From Planctomycetota bacterium (lineage in GTDB: Bacteria; Planctomycetota; Phycisphaerae; UBA1845), in the NCBI GenBank assembly GCA_024280855.1, contig JAJRPG010000006.1, positions 45,222 to 109,221 on the forward strand: 64,000 nt of DNA, given 5' to 3'. The notes beneath the pieces are model-generated. The model had not been told where the DNA came from, made no database searches, and was given only the letters and a program-made list of their open reading frames with translations. A program made the position numbers and the translations under genes. Below, in pieces: positions 31,600 to 41,332 of this stretch; position 1 is the stretch's first letter, and every line of letters begins with the position of its first letter.

Positions 31600-31885
31600 G
31601 TCCGATAATATCTGCCATTTAAGCAATTCGACTATAAAATTCCTTGATATCGCGTGTCATTTTTCCTGCTTTGACGATAATTGGCCTAAGACGAATTCGC
31701 TTTTAGTGGCTGACTGATTCCACGAAAAGTGTTTGGGGCGAAGTTAAAAGTCCACAGGCTGCGGCTAAGATATTGAGCTTGCCAGGTAATAAGTGCTGGC
31801 TCTGGCGTAGACTTGTGATGGTGTTTGGAAGTGTAGGCGTCTTGGTCTGATCTTGGGGTCGTTTGGACGTCTGTGCGATGACTTT

Positions 31886-34261
31886 ATGTTTGGATGGTTC
31901 ACAAAACACAGCTCGCGCCGTAAGCAGGTTCGGGGTCGCAGGCTTCAAGAGTCTGGCGGTTCCAAGCTGCGGTTATTGCGTCGTGCGTTTACCTGGAAGT
32001 TTTTTAGTAGTGCGACGTTTGTATCCCTGGCTGTGGTTGTCTCGTTGTATGGCAGCCGAACGCTAAAGTATTCTGTCGGTCAACGGGTCGAGCATCCCGT
32101 TTATGTACGGGCAGATTTTCAGGTGCCAGACCCTCAGCAGACCCGGGCTAATCGCAGCGCTGCCCGTGCTTCGACGCCTAGTCATTACACTCTCAACGCA
32201 CCCGGCGTAACCATAGATCGTATCCGTGCCGATTTGATGCGTTTGTACCGAACCGCAGCGGATTCTGAATCTTTTGAAGAATATAAAACCTCGCTCACCG
32301 AACAAAAATGGTTGGCTGACGAAGCCGCGTATAACAAACTCCGCGAGTTGGTAAGCCTGCCTGACCAGAAAGGCCAACAGCGTTTCAAGCCTTGGGTGGA
32401 CGCGATGGCGTTGGAGGATGAGTACGTCGCTCGTGACCTGCTTCGTGAGCCGCGCGACCCCGCGAGTACGACTGACTATATTGTATTGGTATCAAGTTCG
32501 GAAGATAAGCCTTCGACAGTCAAGAAAATTCCGCTTTCGTTGTTGGTTCCGCAGGATAACGAAAGAGCCTTGCAGGGTTCAGCCTCTGGGTTGAGTCGGC
32601 TGTTTCCTTTCGCACTTCGATCAACCGTCGAATCTCTCATCCTGATTACGATGCACGATCAGCCTACGATTGTTTATGATCGTGGCGGGACGCTGGTGGA
32701 AATGTTAGCCGCGGAGGAAGCGACGCCCACTGCGATGACTGCTTATAAGCAGGGTCAGCCATGTGTCATACCGGCGGTGATTGGATCAGAGCAGCATCAA
32801 CTACTTCAAGCGGAGCATGACGCCTACCTGGCATTTCTGGCTGAAGATATTGACATGTCTGAGGCGCAGGAATCGCGCAGGCTATTGCAGACGAGTTTGA
32901 GGCAGCAGCGGCTACAAAAGCAGGTCGGATTGGCTATGTTGGTCATCGCGGTGTCCATTGGCCTGCTGGTTTATGCTTCCGTGAATTATCCACGCGTGTT
33001 CATGTTTCGCGCGACGACAATCTCGTTTTTTGGGCTTATCTTAGCTATGTTGGTATGTACACGTTTGGTCGATTTGCATTGGTCTCACATGCCGTCGCTC
33101 ATACTGATTCCCTGCGTGTTTGCGGGCAGCGTGCTAGCTATTGTGTATCCGCCACGTTTCGCGCTGGGTGCAATTTGCATCGCCATGGTTCTCGTTGCGG
33201 TTTCCATTGAATCTAATTTGACGATGTTAGCTACGCTGTTTACCGGCGTGACCGTGGGCGTTTACCAGTTAGATGAAATCAGGTCACGCACCAAGCTCAT
33301 CACGGCTGGTATGATGACGGCGCTATGCGTGATGGTGACTGCGGCATCAGGCGGCTTGCTCGAAACACACGCACCATCTTTTGTAATTGGACACGCCCTG
33401 CGAGCTGGCGGCTGCGCTCTGTTAGCTGCTTTTATTGTGTCTGGTGTATTGCCTTTTATTGAACGCATTTTCGGCGTAGCGACTTCGCTTACGTTGTTGG
33501 AATGGCGTGACCCAACCAAGCCTTTGCTCCAGCTTTTAGCCCGCGAAGCGCCAGGGACGTATAACCATAGTCTCGTATTGGGCACGCTAGCTGAAGCGGC
33601 TTGCGAGCGCATTGGTGCGAATGGTTTGCTGGCTCAGGTGGGAGCGCTTTATCACGACGTTGGGAAAATTCCCAAAGCGGAATACTTCGCAGAAAACCAG
33701 ACAGGTTCGATCAATCGTCACGACAACTTAGCCCCGACCATGAGCCTGTTGATTATTCTTGGCCATGTGAAGGATGGGATTGAGATGGCCCGCGAGTATA
33801 AGCTCCCTCGCGTGATGCAACATTTTATTGAAGAGCATCATGGCACGACCGTGGTGCGATATTTCCATCACGTCGCCAGTGAAAAGCAACCGAAAATCGC
33901 CAGCGGGAAGCATGACCGAGAAGTATCCGAAGCAGAGTTTCGTTATGCGGGTCCAAGGCCTCAGACGAAAGAGTCCGCGGTGATTATGCTATGCGACGGC
34001 GTAGAGGGAGCCGTCCGAGCGCTGTCTGATCCTACGGTCGGGCGTATTGAATCGGTGGTGCATTATATCGTGAACGATCGTCTGAGCGACGGACAGTTAA
34101 GCGACTGCGACATTACGTTGAAAGAAGTTCGCATTGTGGAAGAGTCCCTGGTTAAAAGTTTATGTAGTATTTATCATGGCAGGGTAGCGTATCCTAAGGC
34201 GAAGAGTAAGGATGATGATAGTTCCGCACAAATGCCGCGGGCAGTGAAAACGGGTAGCTAA
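31886..34261 (+). CDS. 7TM-HD (PgpH/YqfF-like) phosphohydrolase
   Basis: N-terminal extracellular region, multi-TM segment, HD motif YHDVGKIPKAEYFAENQ, EEHHGTTVVRYF; lies between phoH and ybeY. ORF-track start 31853 replaced by ATG at 31886. Confidence 0.9.
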   Translation: MFGWFTKHSSRRKQVRGRRLQESGGSKLRLLRRAFTWKFFSSATFVSLAVVVSLYGSRTLKYSVGQRVEHPVYVRADFQVPDPQQTRANRSAARASTPSHYTLNAPGVTIDRIRADLMRLYRTAADSESFEEYKTSLTEQKWLADEAAYNKLRELVSLPDQKGQQRFKPWVDAMALEDEYVARDLLREPRDPASTTDYIVLVSSSEDKPSTVKKIPLSLLVPQDNERALQGSASGLSRLFPFALRSTVESLILITMHDQPTIVYDRGGTLVEMLAAEEATPTAMTAYKQGQPCVIPAVIGSEQHQLLQAEHDAYLAFLAEDIDMSEAQESRRLLQTSLRQQRLQKQVGLAMLVIAVSIGLLVYASVNYPRVFMFRATTISFFGLILAMLVCTRLVDLHWSHMPSLILIPCVFAGSVLAIVYPPRFALGAICIAMVLVAVSIESNLTMLATLFTGVTVGVYQLDEIRSRTKLITAGMMTALCVMVTAASGGLLETHAPSFVIGHALRAGGCALLAAFIVSGVLPFIERIFGVATSLTLLEWRDPTKPLLQLLAREAPGTYNHSLVLGTLAEAACERIGANGLLAQVGALYHDVGKIPKAEYFAENQTGSINRHDNLAPTMSLLIILGHVKDGIEMAREYKLPRVMQHFIEEHHGTTVVRYFHHVASEKQPKIASGKHDREVSEAEFRYAGPRPQTKESAVIMLCDGVEGAVRALSDPTVGRIESVVHYIVNDRLSDGQLSDCDITLKEVRIVEESLVKSLCSIYHGRVAYPKAKSKDDDSSAQMPRAVKTGS

Positions 34262-34282
34262 CTGATTAGAATAAAAACCGAT

Positions 34283-34804
34283 ATGGACGACGACCCCGAC
34301 TATCAATTATCCTTTACTTGCGAAAGCGAAATTGCGAAGGACATTTCTTCCTCGCTGTTAGAGAAGGCTATTGCAGCTACCCTGACTCGACATAAAGTGA
34401 ACCGGGCGCAGATAAGTTTCGCATTGGTTGACGACGCTCGAATCGCATCGATCAACGAATCTTTTTTACATCATGAAGGCCCGACGGACGTCATTACTTT
34501 TGATCTGCGGGACGAAACGCCTGCGCAATCAGACGAGGCCTCTAATTCGTCGGACAAAAACGCACCTTCGCATGGCGATATGGATGGCGAAATCGTCATA
34601 TCCGTAGAAACCGCGTTACGCGAGTCCGGGCAGCGAGGCCATAGTTTGGAGGCGGAGGTCGCCCTTTATGCCGTGCATGGCACGCTACATTTGTTGGGAT
34701 ATGACGACCAGACTGAAGAAGAGTCTGAGCGGATGCACGCGATGGAAAATGTCATACTTTCTACATTAGGCATAGGCCCTGTATACGGGAAGACCAAAAC
34801 GTGA
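34283..34804 (+). CDS. ybeY: Endoribonuclease YbeY
   Basis: HHEGPTDVITFDL and VHGTLHLLGYDDQTEEESERMHAMENVIL. Confidence 0.95.
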   Translation: MDDDPDYQLSFTCESEIAKDISSSLLEKAIAATLTRHKVNRAQISFALVDDARIASINESFLHHEGPTDVITFDLRDETPAQSDEASNSSDKNAPSHGDMDGEIVISVETALRESGQRGHSLEAEVALYAVHGTLHLLGYDDQTEEESERMHAMENVILSTLGIGPVYGKTKT

Positions 34805-34930
34805 TATTGAATTACATAACATGTGTTGGTTCATGGGGATTTGGATACGTTATAATGTGCAAGCATCGTTACCAAGCAGACTGAGTGACGATGTTCGGGT
34901 GATGTGAGTGTTCTGCGCGGATAACTGTCC

Positions 34931-36208
34931 GTGTTATCTTGGGAATTTTGGATAGGCGTTGCAGCGACAGCTACGCTACTTTTTTCTTCAACACTTAAAG
35001 CCGTGTTGCGTGCCCCCTCGCGCGTACGCTTAGCCGAGCAATTTGAAGCCAGTGGAAGACTCGACTCAATAGACAAATTTTTCGCGCTGCGGTCGCGTTT
35101 TCTATTTGCGGCATCTGTACTACGATCGATCGCGCTGCTGCTGCTATTCGTAGCTGTAGTATGGCATCTTGATATCCCTGGAAATAGCCCTTCGACCCCC
35201 TCATTATTAGTCGCGGGATGTGTCGTCTGGAGTATCCTTCTTGTATTTGGCATTGCGATTCCCCAGGCTTGGTCGAAGTACACGGGCGAGTTACTCATTG
35301 CCCGGTCCTGGCCTTGGTTGATTATTTTTCTTTGGTTGGTTCGCCCGCTGGTGTGGTTCCTGGAACAATTCGATCCTTTGGTGAGGCGATTATGCGGCGT
35401 GCCGGTTCGTGACGCACAGTTCTACGCCGACGAACTAGAGCAGGAGATTCTCAACGTCGTAAGCGAAGGTGAAAAAGTCGGAGCCGTGGATGAAGAAGAA
35501 AAGGAGATGATCGAATCGGTCATTGAATTGGGTGATCTGACGGTCGATGCGATTATGATGCCGCGTACTGACATCGTCGCATTGTCCAAAGAAGGTGATC
35601 GAAACAGCGTGCTAAAAATCGTTGGCACCGAAGGCCATTCTCGCATTCCTGTTTACGACGACACTATCGACACCATTCTCGGCGTTTTGTATGTGAAAGA
35701 TTTGCTCCTGCTGCCAAGCGGTCAGCCTTTCAGCATCACGAGCATGATGCGCGACGCGATATTCATTCCGGAATCCAAGTCGGTGCGCGAGCTATTGCGA
35801 GAATTCCAATCGAAAAAAGTGCATATCGCCATCGTGCTAGATGAATACGGCGGCACGGCAGGGCTGGTAACGATTGAAGATATTCTCGAAGAATTGGTGG
35901 GCGAAATCGTAGACGAATACGAAACAGAAGCCCCTGCGGAAATTCAACGCATTGATGAAACCACCGTAGAAGTAGACGCCCGCCTTCGCATCCACGATCT
36001 TAATGACGAATTGGATGTCGAACTGCCTGACGATGAAGACTACGAAACCATTGGCGGGTTTGTTTTCAGCACACTGGGGCGAATCCCTAAGGTTGGCGAT
36101 GAGTGTGCTCATGAGGAAGTCAAGATTCAGGTCATCGCAGCCGACGACCGGCGCGTCCTGCGACTTCGACTCGATATCGAAAAAGTGGGTAACGGACAGC
36201 CAGAATAA
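34931..36208 (+). CDS. DUF21/CBS/CorC_HlyC-domain membrane protein
   Basis: N-terminal TMs; VDAIMMPRTDIVALSKEGDR; HIAIVLDEYGGTAGLVTIEDILEELVGEIVDE. Confidence 0.92.
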   Translation: MLSWEFWIGVAATATLLFSSTLKAVLRAPSRVRLAEQFEASGRLDSIDKFFALRSRFLFAASVLRSIALLLLFVAVVWHLDIPGNSPSTPSLLVAGCVVWSILLVFGIAIPQAWSKYTGELLIARSWPWLIIFLWLVRPLVWFLEQFDPLVRRLCGVPVRDAQFYADELEQEILNVVSEGEKVGAVDEEEKEMIESVIELGDLTVDAIMMPRTDIVALSKEGDRNSVLKIVGTEGHSRIPVYDDTIDTILGVLYVKDLLLLPSGQPFSITSMMRDAIFIPESKSVRELLREFQSKKVHIAIVLDEYGGTAGLVTIEDILEELVGEIVDEYETEAPAEIQRIDETTVEVDARLRIHDLNDELDVELPDDEDYETIGGFVFSTLGRIPKVGDECAHEEVKIQVIAADDRRVLRLRLDIEKVGNGQPE

Positions 36209-36211
36209 GAT

Positions 36212-36280
36212 GCAGATGCCGACTCCTTTGTGAGTGCCATTCCCCACCCTTCATGAGTACCCGAAGAATAAGGCATCTGC
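36212..36280. repeat. Intergenic element with CCCCACCCTTC..GAGTACCCGAAGAAT core, copy 1
   Basis: Core 36242-36269 inside a 9-bp stem GCAGATGCC/GGCATCTGC. Confidence 0.6.
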
Positions 36281-36403
36281 TGTGTAGCCAATCATATCCC
36301 TAGCCTCGCATTTTAACTTGCAAAAATCCTGCGTTGCACTTCCAATACCCGCACTAGGCCTTGGCACGTTCGTGGATCGTGCAATCGTATGGTATTTTAG
36401 GAT

Positions 36404-38191
36404 GTGAGCCGGCGGATGTATGAAACACCGACTTCTATGATCCTGGCTTCCTCAGCTAGCCCCGCGATGTTGTTCGGGCTTATGTTGACCGCAGCTATTT
36501 TGGGCGGCATGCTGGCTCGGCGCTTTCATATTCCGCGCGTGGTAGGCTATCTTTTTGCCGGCGTAATCCTTCGCCAAATCATAGACGCCTTTCCAGGAAA
36601 TCTAAATATGGCAGCGATGGTTCCTTTGCAAGCCATTCGTGATCTGTCTTTAGGCGTCATCCTTTTTTCTATTGGTAGTGTCTGCGAGAAAAGAAAGCTG
36701 CTCGAATCTGGCGCGCGCGTCTGGCGCATTAGCCTGGTGGAGATGTGCCTGACAGCTACGCTGGTATTTGTGGCCTGTTATTTCGTTGGCAAATCAACAT
36801 TCACCGAAACGGGGCAAGATTACATCGTCCTCGCTGCCCTACTAGCCATCGCCGCCATAGCCACTGCCCCGGCGGCTACGCTTTTTGTACTGCAAGAATA
36901 CGAGGCTAAAGGTTCGATCACAAATACCATACTTGGCGTCACGGGCGTCAATAATGTGGTGTGCATTATTGGCTTTCATACTTGTTTTATCGTGTTGGTC
37001 TCAGCCGGTTTGATTACGACTACGCAGACCATGTCCGCGCATCCGCTGGTTGGTATTGGTGCGATGATTTTAGGCAGCTTTGCATTGGGCGTTATCATTG
37101 GCACGGTTCTGAGCATCGCCCACGCCAAATTGTCTATCGGTGACACGCTGCTGATATTTTTCGCAAGTTTCATTTTACTCAGTGCGGCGGAAGATTGGAT
37201 GCTGGTTCGAGCGCATTTTTCATACAACAAACTTCTCGCAGCCCTGATAGCAGGCATCGTATTTACCAATATAGCCATCGATTCGCAAAAGCTTCAAGCG
37301 GCGCTCTGGACGGCAGCGACGCCCATCATGGTCGGCTTTTTTGCTATGGCAGGTTTTAATTTACATCTTAAAGACCTGGCTCATATGGGCGTGTTTGGTA
37401 TGACGTTTTGGTTATGCCGGACTATTGGAAAAAGCCTCGGCGCTTACATGGGGATTCGCTGGGCGAACGCCCCCGATGGCGCAGCCACCACGCTAGGCCC
37501 GGCGCTATTGTGCCAAGCGGCTGTCGTTATTGGATTAGCCGCGTTTGTCGAGCAGTATTGGCAAAGTCCTTTAGCCAAGCAATTTTCAACCGTGGTGTTG
37601 GGCAGCGTTGTCGTATCGGAAATGCTCGGCCCATTTATGGTTAAGCGATGCGTCGTTCGCGGTGGTGAGGTCAAAGCGATTACCTTGCTATCTCGCGCTA
37701 AAGAAGGTGGGCGAAATGATTCCGTCGTGCGAATCACCCTACAAGCGTTGGGTCGAGCGTTCGGAATCAAGCCTCGGATAAAAGGGGCGGAGGCGGTTTC
37801 GCAATGGCAGGTGAAACATATCATGCGTTCGAACGTGCAGTTCATACAAGATAGCGATACGTTTGATGATGTGTTGCATTTTATTGAAAAATCTATCGAC
37901 GCTCATTTTCCCGTATTACATGCAGATGGCACTTTCGCAGGCGTGATTCATTTTGTGGATGTGCGCGATGTTATTTACGACCCAGCCGTGCGAAATCTGA
38001 TTACAGCTATCGATCTCGCTGACGCGGCTACGACGGTCGTACCGGCGGATATGCCGATTTCCGAGCTGTTCGACGTTTTTCATCGAGAGAACACCAGCCT
38101 GCTTCCAGTGGTCGAGGTGGAGGGAGACAAGCACGTCATCGGGGTGGTCGAACAACGCGATGTACTCCGCGTTCTGCCGACACCCGAATAG
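36404..38191 (+). CDS. Kef-type cation:proton antiporter with C-terminal CBS pair
   Basis: Multi-TM (GGMLARRFHIPRVVGYLFAGVILR) followed by two CBS-like segments. Confidence 0.85.
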   Translation: MSRRMYETPTSMILASSASPAMLFGLMLTAAILGGMLARRFHIPRVVGYLFAGVILRQIIDAFPGNLNMAAMVPLQAIRDLSLGVILFSIGSVCEKRKLLESGARVWRISLVEMCLTATLVFVACYFVGKSTFTETGQDYIVLAALLAIAAIATAPAATLFVLQEYEAKGSITNTILGVTGVNNVVCIIGFHTCFIVLVSAGLITTTQTMSAHPLVGIGAMILGSFALGVIIGTVLSIAHAKLSIGDTLLIFFASFILLSAAEDWMLVRAHFSYNKLLAALIAGIVFTNIAIDSQKLQAALWTAATPIMVGFFAMAGFNLHLKDLAHMGVFGMTFWLCRTIGKSLGAYMGIRWANAPDGAATTLGPALLCQAAVVIGLAAFVEQYWQSPLAKQFSTVVLGSVVVSEMLGPFMVKRCVVRGGEVKAITLLSRAKEGGRNDSVVRITLQALGRAFGIKPRIKGAEAVSQWQVKHIMRSNVQFIQDSDTFDDVLHFIEKSIDAHFPVLHADGTFAGVIHFVDVRDVIYDPAVRNLITAIDLADAATTVVPADMPISELFDVFHRENTSLLPVVEVEGDKHVIGVVEQRDVLRVLPTPE

Positions 38192-38435
38192 GCCAATTGA
38201 TGTGGGTGGCGACTGCATAGCCATGCTCAAATATGCTGCCAATCTGGCAGACGCCGAATCCCGCCGCACCTGATTTGTCAGCCTTGACGGCATCGTTCTA
38301 CCCGCCAACGGTCGCACCCTGGTCTTGGCAATGCCTATAAACCATTAGGAGTAAAGCACTTACAGAAAACAATGAGGACGGCTAAAAATCGTGATTATGT
38401 GGCATCTATCATGCAATCTGTAGCTACGGAGAGAG

Positions 38436-38870
38436 TTGTGTATACGGATTTTTGAAGTGACGAATAATCCAAAATTTGCTTTTAACGAACGTCGCGAGCT
38501 GTTGCTCGCTAAGGGCCGTAGTTCGGTTCGGCCTCGCTGGTTCGCCGCGCTCGACGCGGTGTTGCACCCTGGTTCTCTGGATGTTTGCCCGGCGTACTCG
38601 GCTCCGGACACCATAAGTCGGGTGTCGCAGGGCGGTTTAGCGGCTGCGTTGCTCGTAGCTGATGATGAGTTCATCGACCCGTTGTCGCTACTGCGCATTA
38701 TTCGTTCTATAGATACGGCTTTGCCCTGTTGCCTGGTCACGACGGAAGCGACCAAGACCATGTTGCAAAGTGCTTTTTTACTTAACGCGATGAGTGTCGT
38801 GACGCACGCCGCTTCGGTGGACGAAATGACGCTCGTTTTACAGCGATTGATTACCCCGGGTTCTGGATAA
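38436..38870 (+). CDS. Hypothetical protein, degenerate receiver-like fold
   Basis: 144 aa ORF, TTG start, alternating alpha/beta pattern (AALLVADDEFIDPLSLLRIIR; CCLVTTEAT). Confidence 0.45.
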   Translation: MCIRIFEVTNNPKFAFNERRELLLAKGRSSVRPRWFAALDAVLHPGSLDVCPAYSAPDTISRVSQGGLAAALLVADDEFIDPLSLLRIIRSIDTALPCCLVTTEATKTMLQSAFLLNAMSVVTHAASVDEMTLVLQRLITPGSG

Positions 38871-38904
38871 ATAAAATAATGAGCAAGGCTGACAGTAGCT
38901 TTGC

Positions 38905-38950
38905 ATTCAAGTATGACCACACACAAGTGTGACCGCACAGGTGTGACAAC
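38905..38950 (+). promoter_or_regulatory. Three direct GTRTGAC-type repeats upstream of groES
   Basis: GTATGACC (38911), GTGTGACC (38927), GTGTGACA (38941), 16 and 14 nt apart; no CIRCE element seen. Confidence 0.4.
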
Positions 38951-38968
38951 AAAGGAGACTGGTAAATT

Positions 38969-39265
38969 ATGGCAAAGTTAAACATCAAACCACTAGGCGA
39001 CAAAGTCATCGTCCAGCGCGTCGAAGCCGACCAAACGACGGCCGGTGGCATCCTTCTTCCCGATAGCGCTAAGGAAAAACCAAAGCGCGGCATCATCCTC
39101 GCGGTGGGTAATGGCCGACTGCTCGATGACGGCACGCGAAGTGAGATGCAGGTCAAGAAAAACGACGAAGTACTTTTCACCAGCTATGCCGGTACCGAAA
39201 TCAAAGTTGACGGTAGTGAGTACATGATTATGGACGAGTCGGACATTCTCGGCGTTGTGAACTAA
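38969..39265 (+). CDS. groES: Co-chaperonin GroES
   Basis: IKPLGDKVIVQRVEADQTTAGGILLPDSAKEKPKRG; GTEIKVDGSEYMIMDESDILGVV. Confidence 0.98.
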   Translation: MAKLNIKPLGDKVIVQRVEADQTTAGGILLPDSAKEKPKRGIILAVGNGRLLDDGTRSEMQVKKNDEVLFTSYAGTEIKVDGSEYMIMDESDILGVVN

Positions 39266-39363
39266 GCATTCTTAATTGTCCATAGGCGCCGGGTTGTAGC
39301 CCGCGCCGTTAGTCATAAACATTTTAGGCGACAGGCCTAACTTTCATACAGGAGATTGCCAGC

Positions 39364-41040
39364 ATGGCAGCTAAGCAGATTGCATACGATATGGAGGCCC
39401 GCGAGGCCATTCGCCGTGGCGTGAAACAATTAGCCAAGGCGGTTAAGTCTACCCTTGGTCCTTGTGGCCGAAACGTAGTCATCGAAAAATCTTTCGGTTC
39501 ACCCACCGTTACTAAAGATGGTGTCACCGTAGCCAAGGAAATCGAACTAGAGAACACCTACGAGAACATGGGCGCTCAGATGGTCAAAGAAGTCGCCTCC
39601 AAGACGTCCAACGTCGCGGGTGATGGTACGACCACAGCGACCGTTTACGCCGAAGCCATTTACGATGAAGGCCTAAAAAACATCGCAGCTGGTGCGGAGC
39701 CAATGGAACTCAAGCGCGGCATCGAAGCGGCAGTCACAGCTATGGTCGCCGAAATCGAAAACATGAGCGTACCCGTTAAGGGAACCGACCAAATCGCTCA
39801 GGTTGGTACATGCGCCGCGAATCAAAATGCTGAAATCGGCAAGCAAATTGCCAAGGCTATGGAAAAAGTCGGCAAAGACGGCGTGATTACCGTCGAAGAA
39901 GGCAAGACCATCGAAACAACCGTTGAACTCGTTGAAGGTATGCAGTTCGACAAGGGTTATCTCTCGCCACATTTCATCAATAAATTCGAGAATCTTTCCT
40001 GCGAATTGGATAAGCCATATATCCTTATCCACGAGAAGAAAATCTCATCCGTGAAGGACATGATTCCGATTCTAGAGAAAATTTCCCAGTCAGGTAGGCC
40101 GTTGCTTATCATCGCCGAAGACCTAGAAGGCGAAGCACTAGCGACCTTGGTCGTCAACAAGCTTCGTGGCACGCTGCAAATTTGTGCAGTGAAAGCTCCA
40201 GGCTTTGGTGATCGTCGCAAGGCTATGCTTGAAGACATCGCGGTTCTCACCGGTGGCACAGCGATCTTCGAAGATTTAGGTCGAACGATGGAAGGTGTTA
40301 CCCTAGCTGACCTTGGCTCAGCCAAGAAAGTTCGCATCGACAAAGATGCTACCACGATTATCGAAGGTGCAGGCAAGACGTCTGACATTAAGGGCCGTAT
40401 CGAAGCAATTCGTAGTGAAATCGAAAACACAACTAGTGACTACGATGTTGAAAAGCTTAACGAGCGATTGGCTAAGCTTTCTGGCGGCGTGGCTCAAATT
40501 AATGTTGGCGCTGCGACTGAAATCGAAATGAAAGAGAAGAAGGCTTTGGTCGAAGACGCCCTACACGCATGTCGGGCAGCTGTCGAAGAAGGCGTGCTTC
40601 CTGGTGGCGGCGTAGCTATCGTTCGAGCGGCTAACAACGTGCTTGACGCGGTCACGAAGAAAGTTCGCGGCGACCAAAAGACGGGCGTGGACATCGTTCG
40701 TCGCGCCATATCAGCACCACTCAAGCAGATTGCTGAAAATGGTGGGCTGGACGGAGCTATCGTGTTGCAAAAAATCAGCGAGAGCAAAGACAACAACTTT
40801 GGCTTTAACGCTTTGACGCACGAGTATGGCAACCTGATTAAAATGGGCGTGCTAGTACCGGCTAAGGTGGAGCGCGTAGCGTTGCAAAATGCCGCGTCAG
40901 TGTCATCAGTTCTTTTGACGACCGATTGCATCATTGGCGAAATGCCAAGCAAGGACGGCAAAGGCGCTGGCGGCGGAATGCCAGGTGGCGGCATGCCTCC
41001 AGGAATGGGCGGCATGGGTGGTATGGGCGGCATGATGTAA
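39364..41040 (+). CDS. groEL: Chaperonin GroEL
   Basis: 558 aa; full GroEL match, GGM-rich C-terminus [17 protein letters not shown]. Confidence 0.99.
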   Translation: MAAKQIAYDMEAREAIRRGVKQLAKAVKSTLGPCGRNVVIEKSFGSPTVTKDGVTVAKEIELENTYENMGAQMVKEVASKTSNVAGDGTTTATVYAEAIYDEGLKNIAAGAEPMELKRGIEAAVTAMVAEIENMSVPVKGTDQIAQVGTCAANQNAEIGKQIAKAMEKVGKDGVITVEEGKTIETTVELVEGMQFDKGYLSPHFINKFENLSCELDKPYILIHEKKISSVKDMIPILEKISQSGRPLLIIAEDLEGEALATLVVNKLRGTLQICAVKAPGFGDRRKAMLEDIAVLTGGTAIFEDLGRTMEGVTLADLGSAKKVRIDKDATTIIEGAGKTSDIKGRIEAIRSEIENTTSDYDVEKLNERLAKLSGGVAQINVGAATEIEMKEKKALVEDALHACRAAVEEGVLPGGGVAIVRAANNVLDAVTKKVRGDQKTGVDIVRRAISAPLKQIAENGGLDGAIVLQKISESKDNNFGFNALTHEYGNLIKMGVLVPAKVERVALQNAASVSSVLLTTDCIIGEMPSKDGKGAGGGMPGGGMPPGMGGMGGMGGMM

Positions 41041-41122
41041 GCTTCGCCCGCATCGGTTTACACCGATCAAAATAAACCGACTGGCGAAGGCTATGCCTCG
41101 GTCAGTCGGATAAGCATAGAGA

Positions 41123-41157
41123 AACGCCCCGTCAGGAAACTGGCGGGGTGTTTTTTT
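41123..41157 (+). terminator. Rho-independent terminator after groEL
   Basis: AACGCCCCGTCAG-GAAA-CTGGCGGGGTGTT stem (13 bp including 2 G-U pairs, GNRA loop) followed by T-run. Confidence 0.92.
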
Positions 41158-41332
41158 AGTACATCAAAAAAGTAATTGTTAAGGCCTATTGTTTAATTCG
41201 CCTGCACGCTACTCGTGCCCTGTGGACCCAAAGTATACACCAAACTCCACAACCAATTGCGAGCCGAACCACTAATGGGGAAGCCAAGGTAAGTCCATAC
41301 GACACAAGCGACAGTGCCATTCCCCTATTGTT

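Noticed and set aside
38880-38968. CIRCE/HrcA operator upstream of groES
   Set aside because: No TTAGCACTC...GAGTGCTAA inverted repeat; only the direct repeats reported above.
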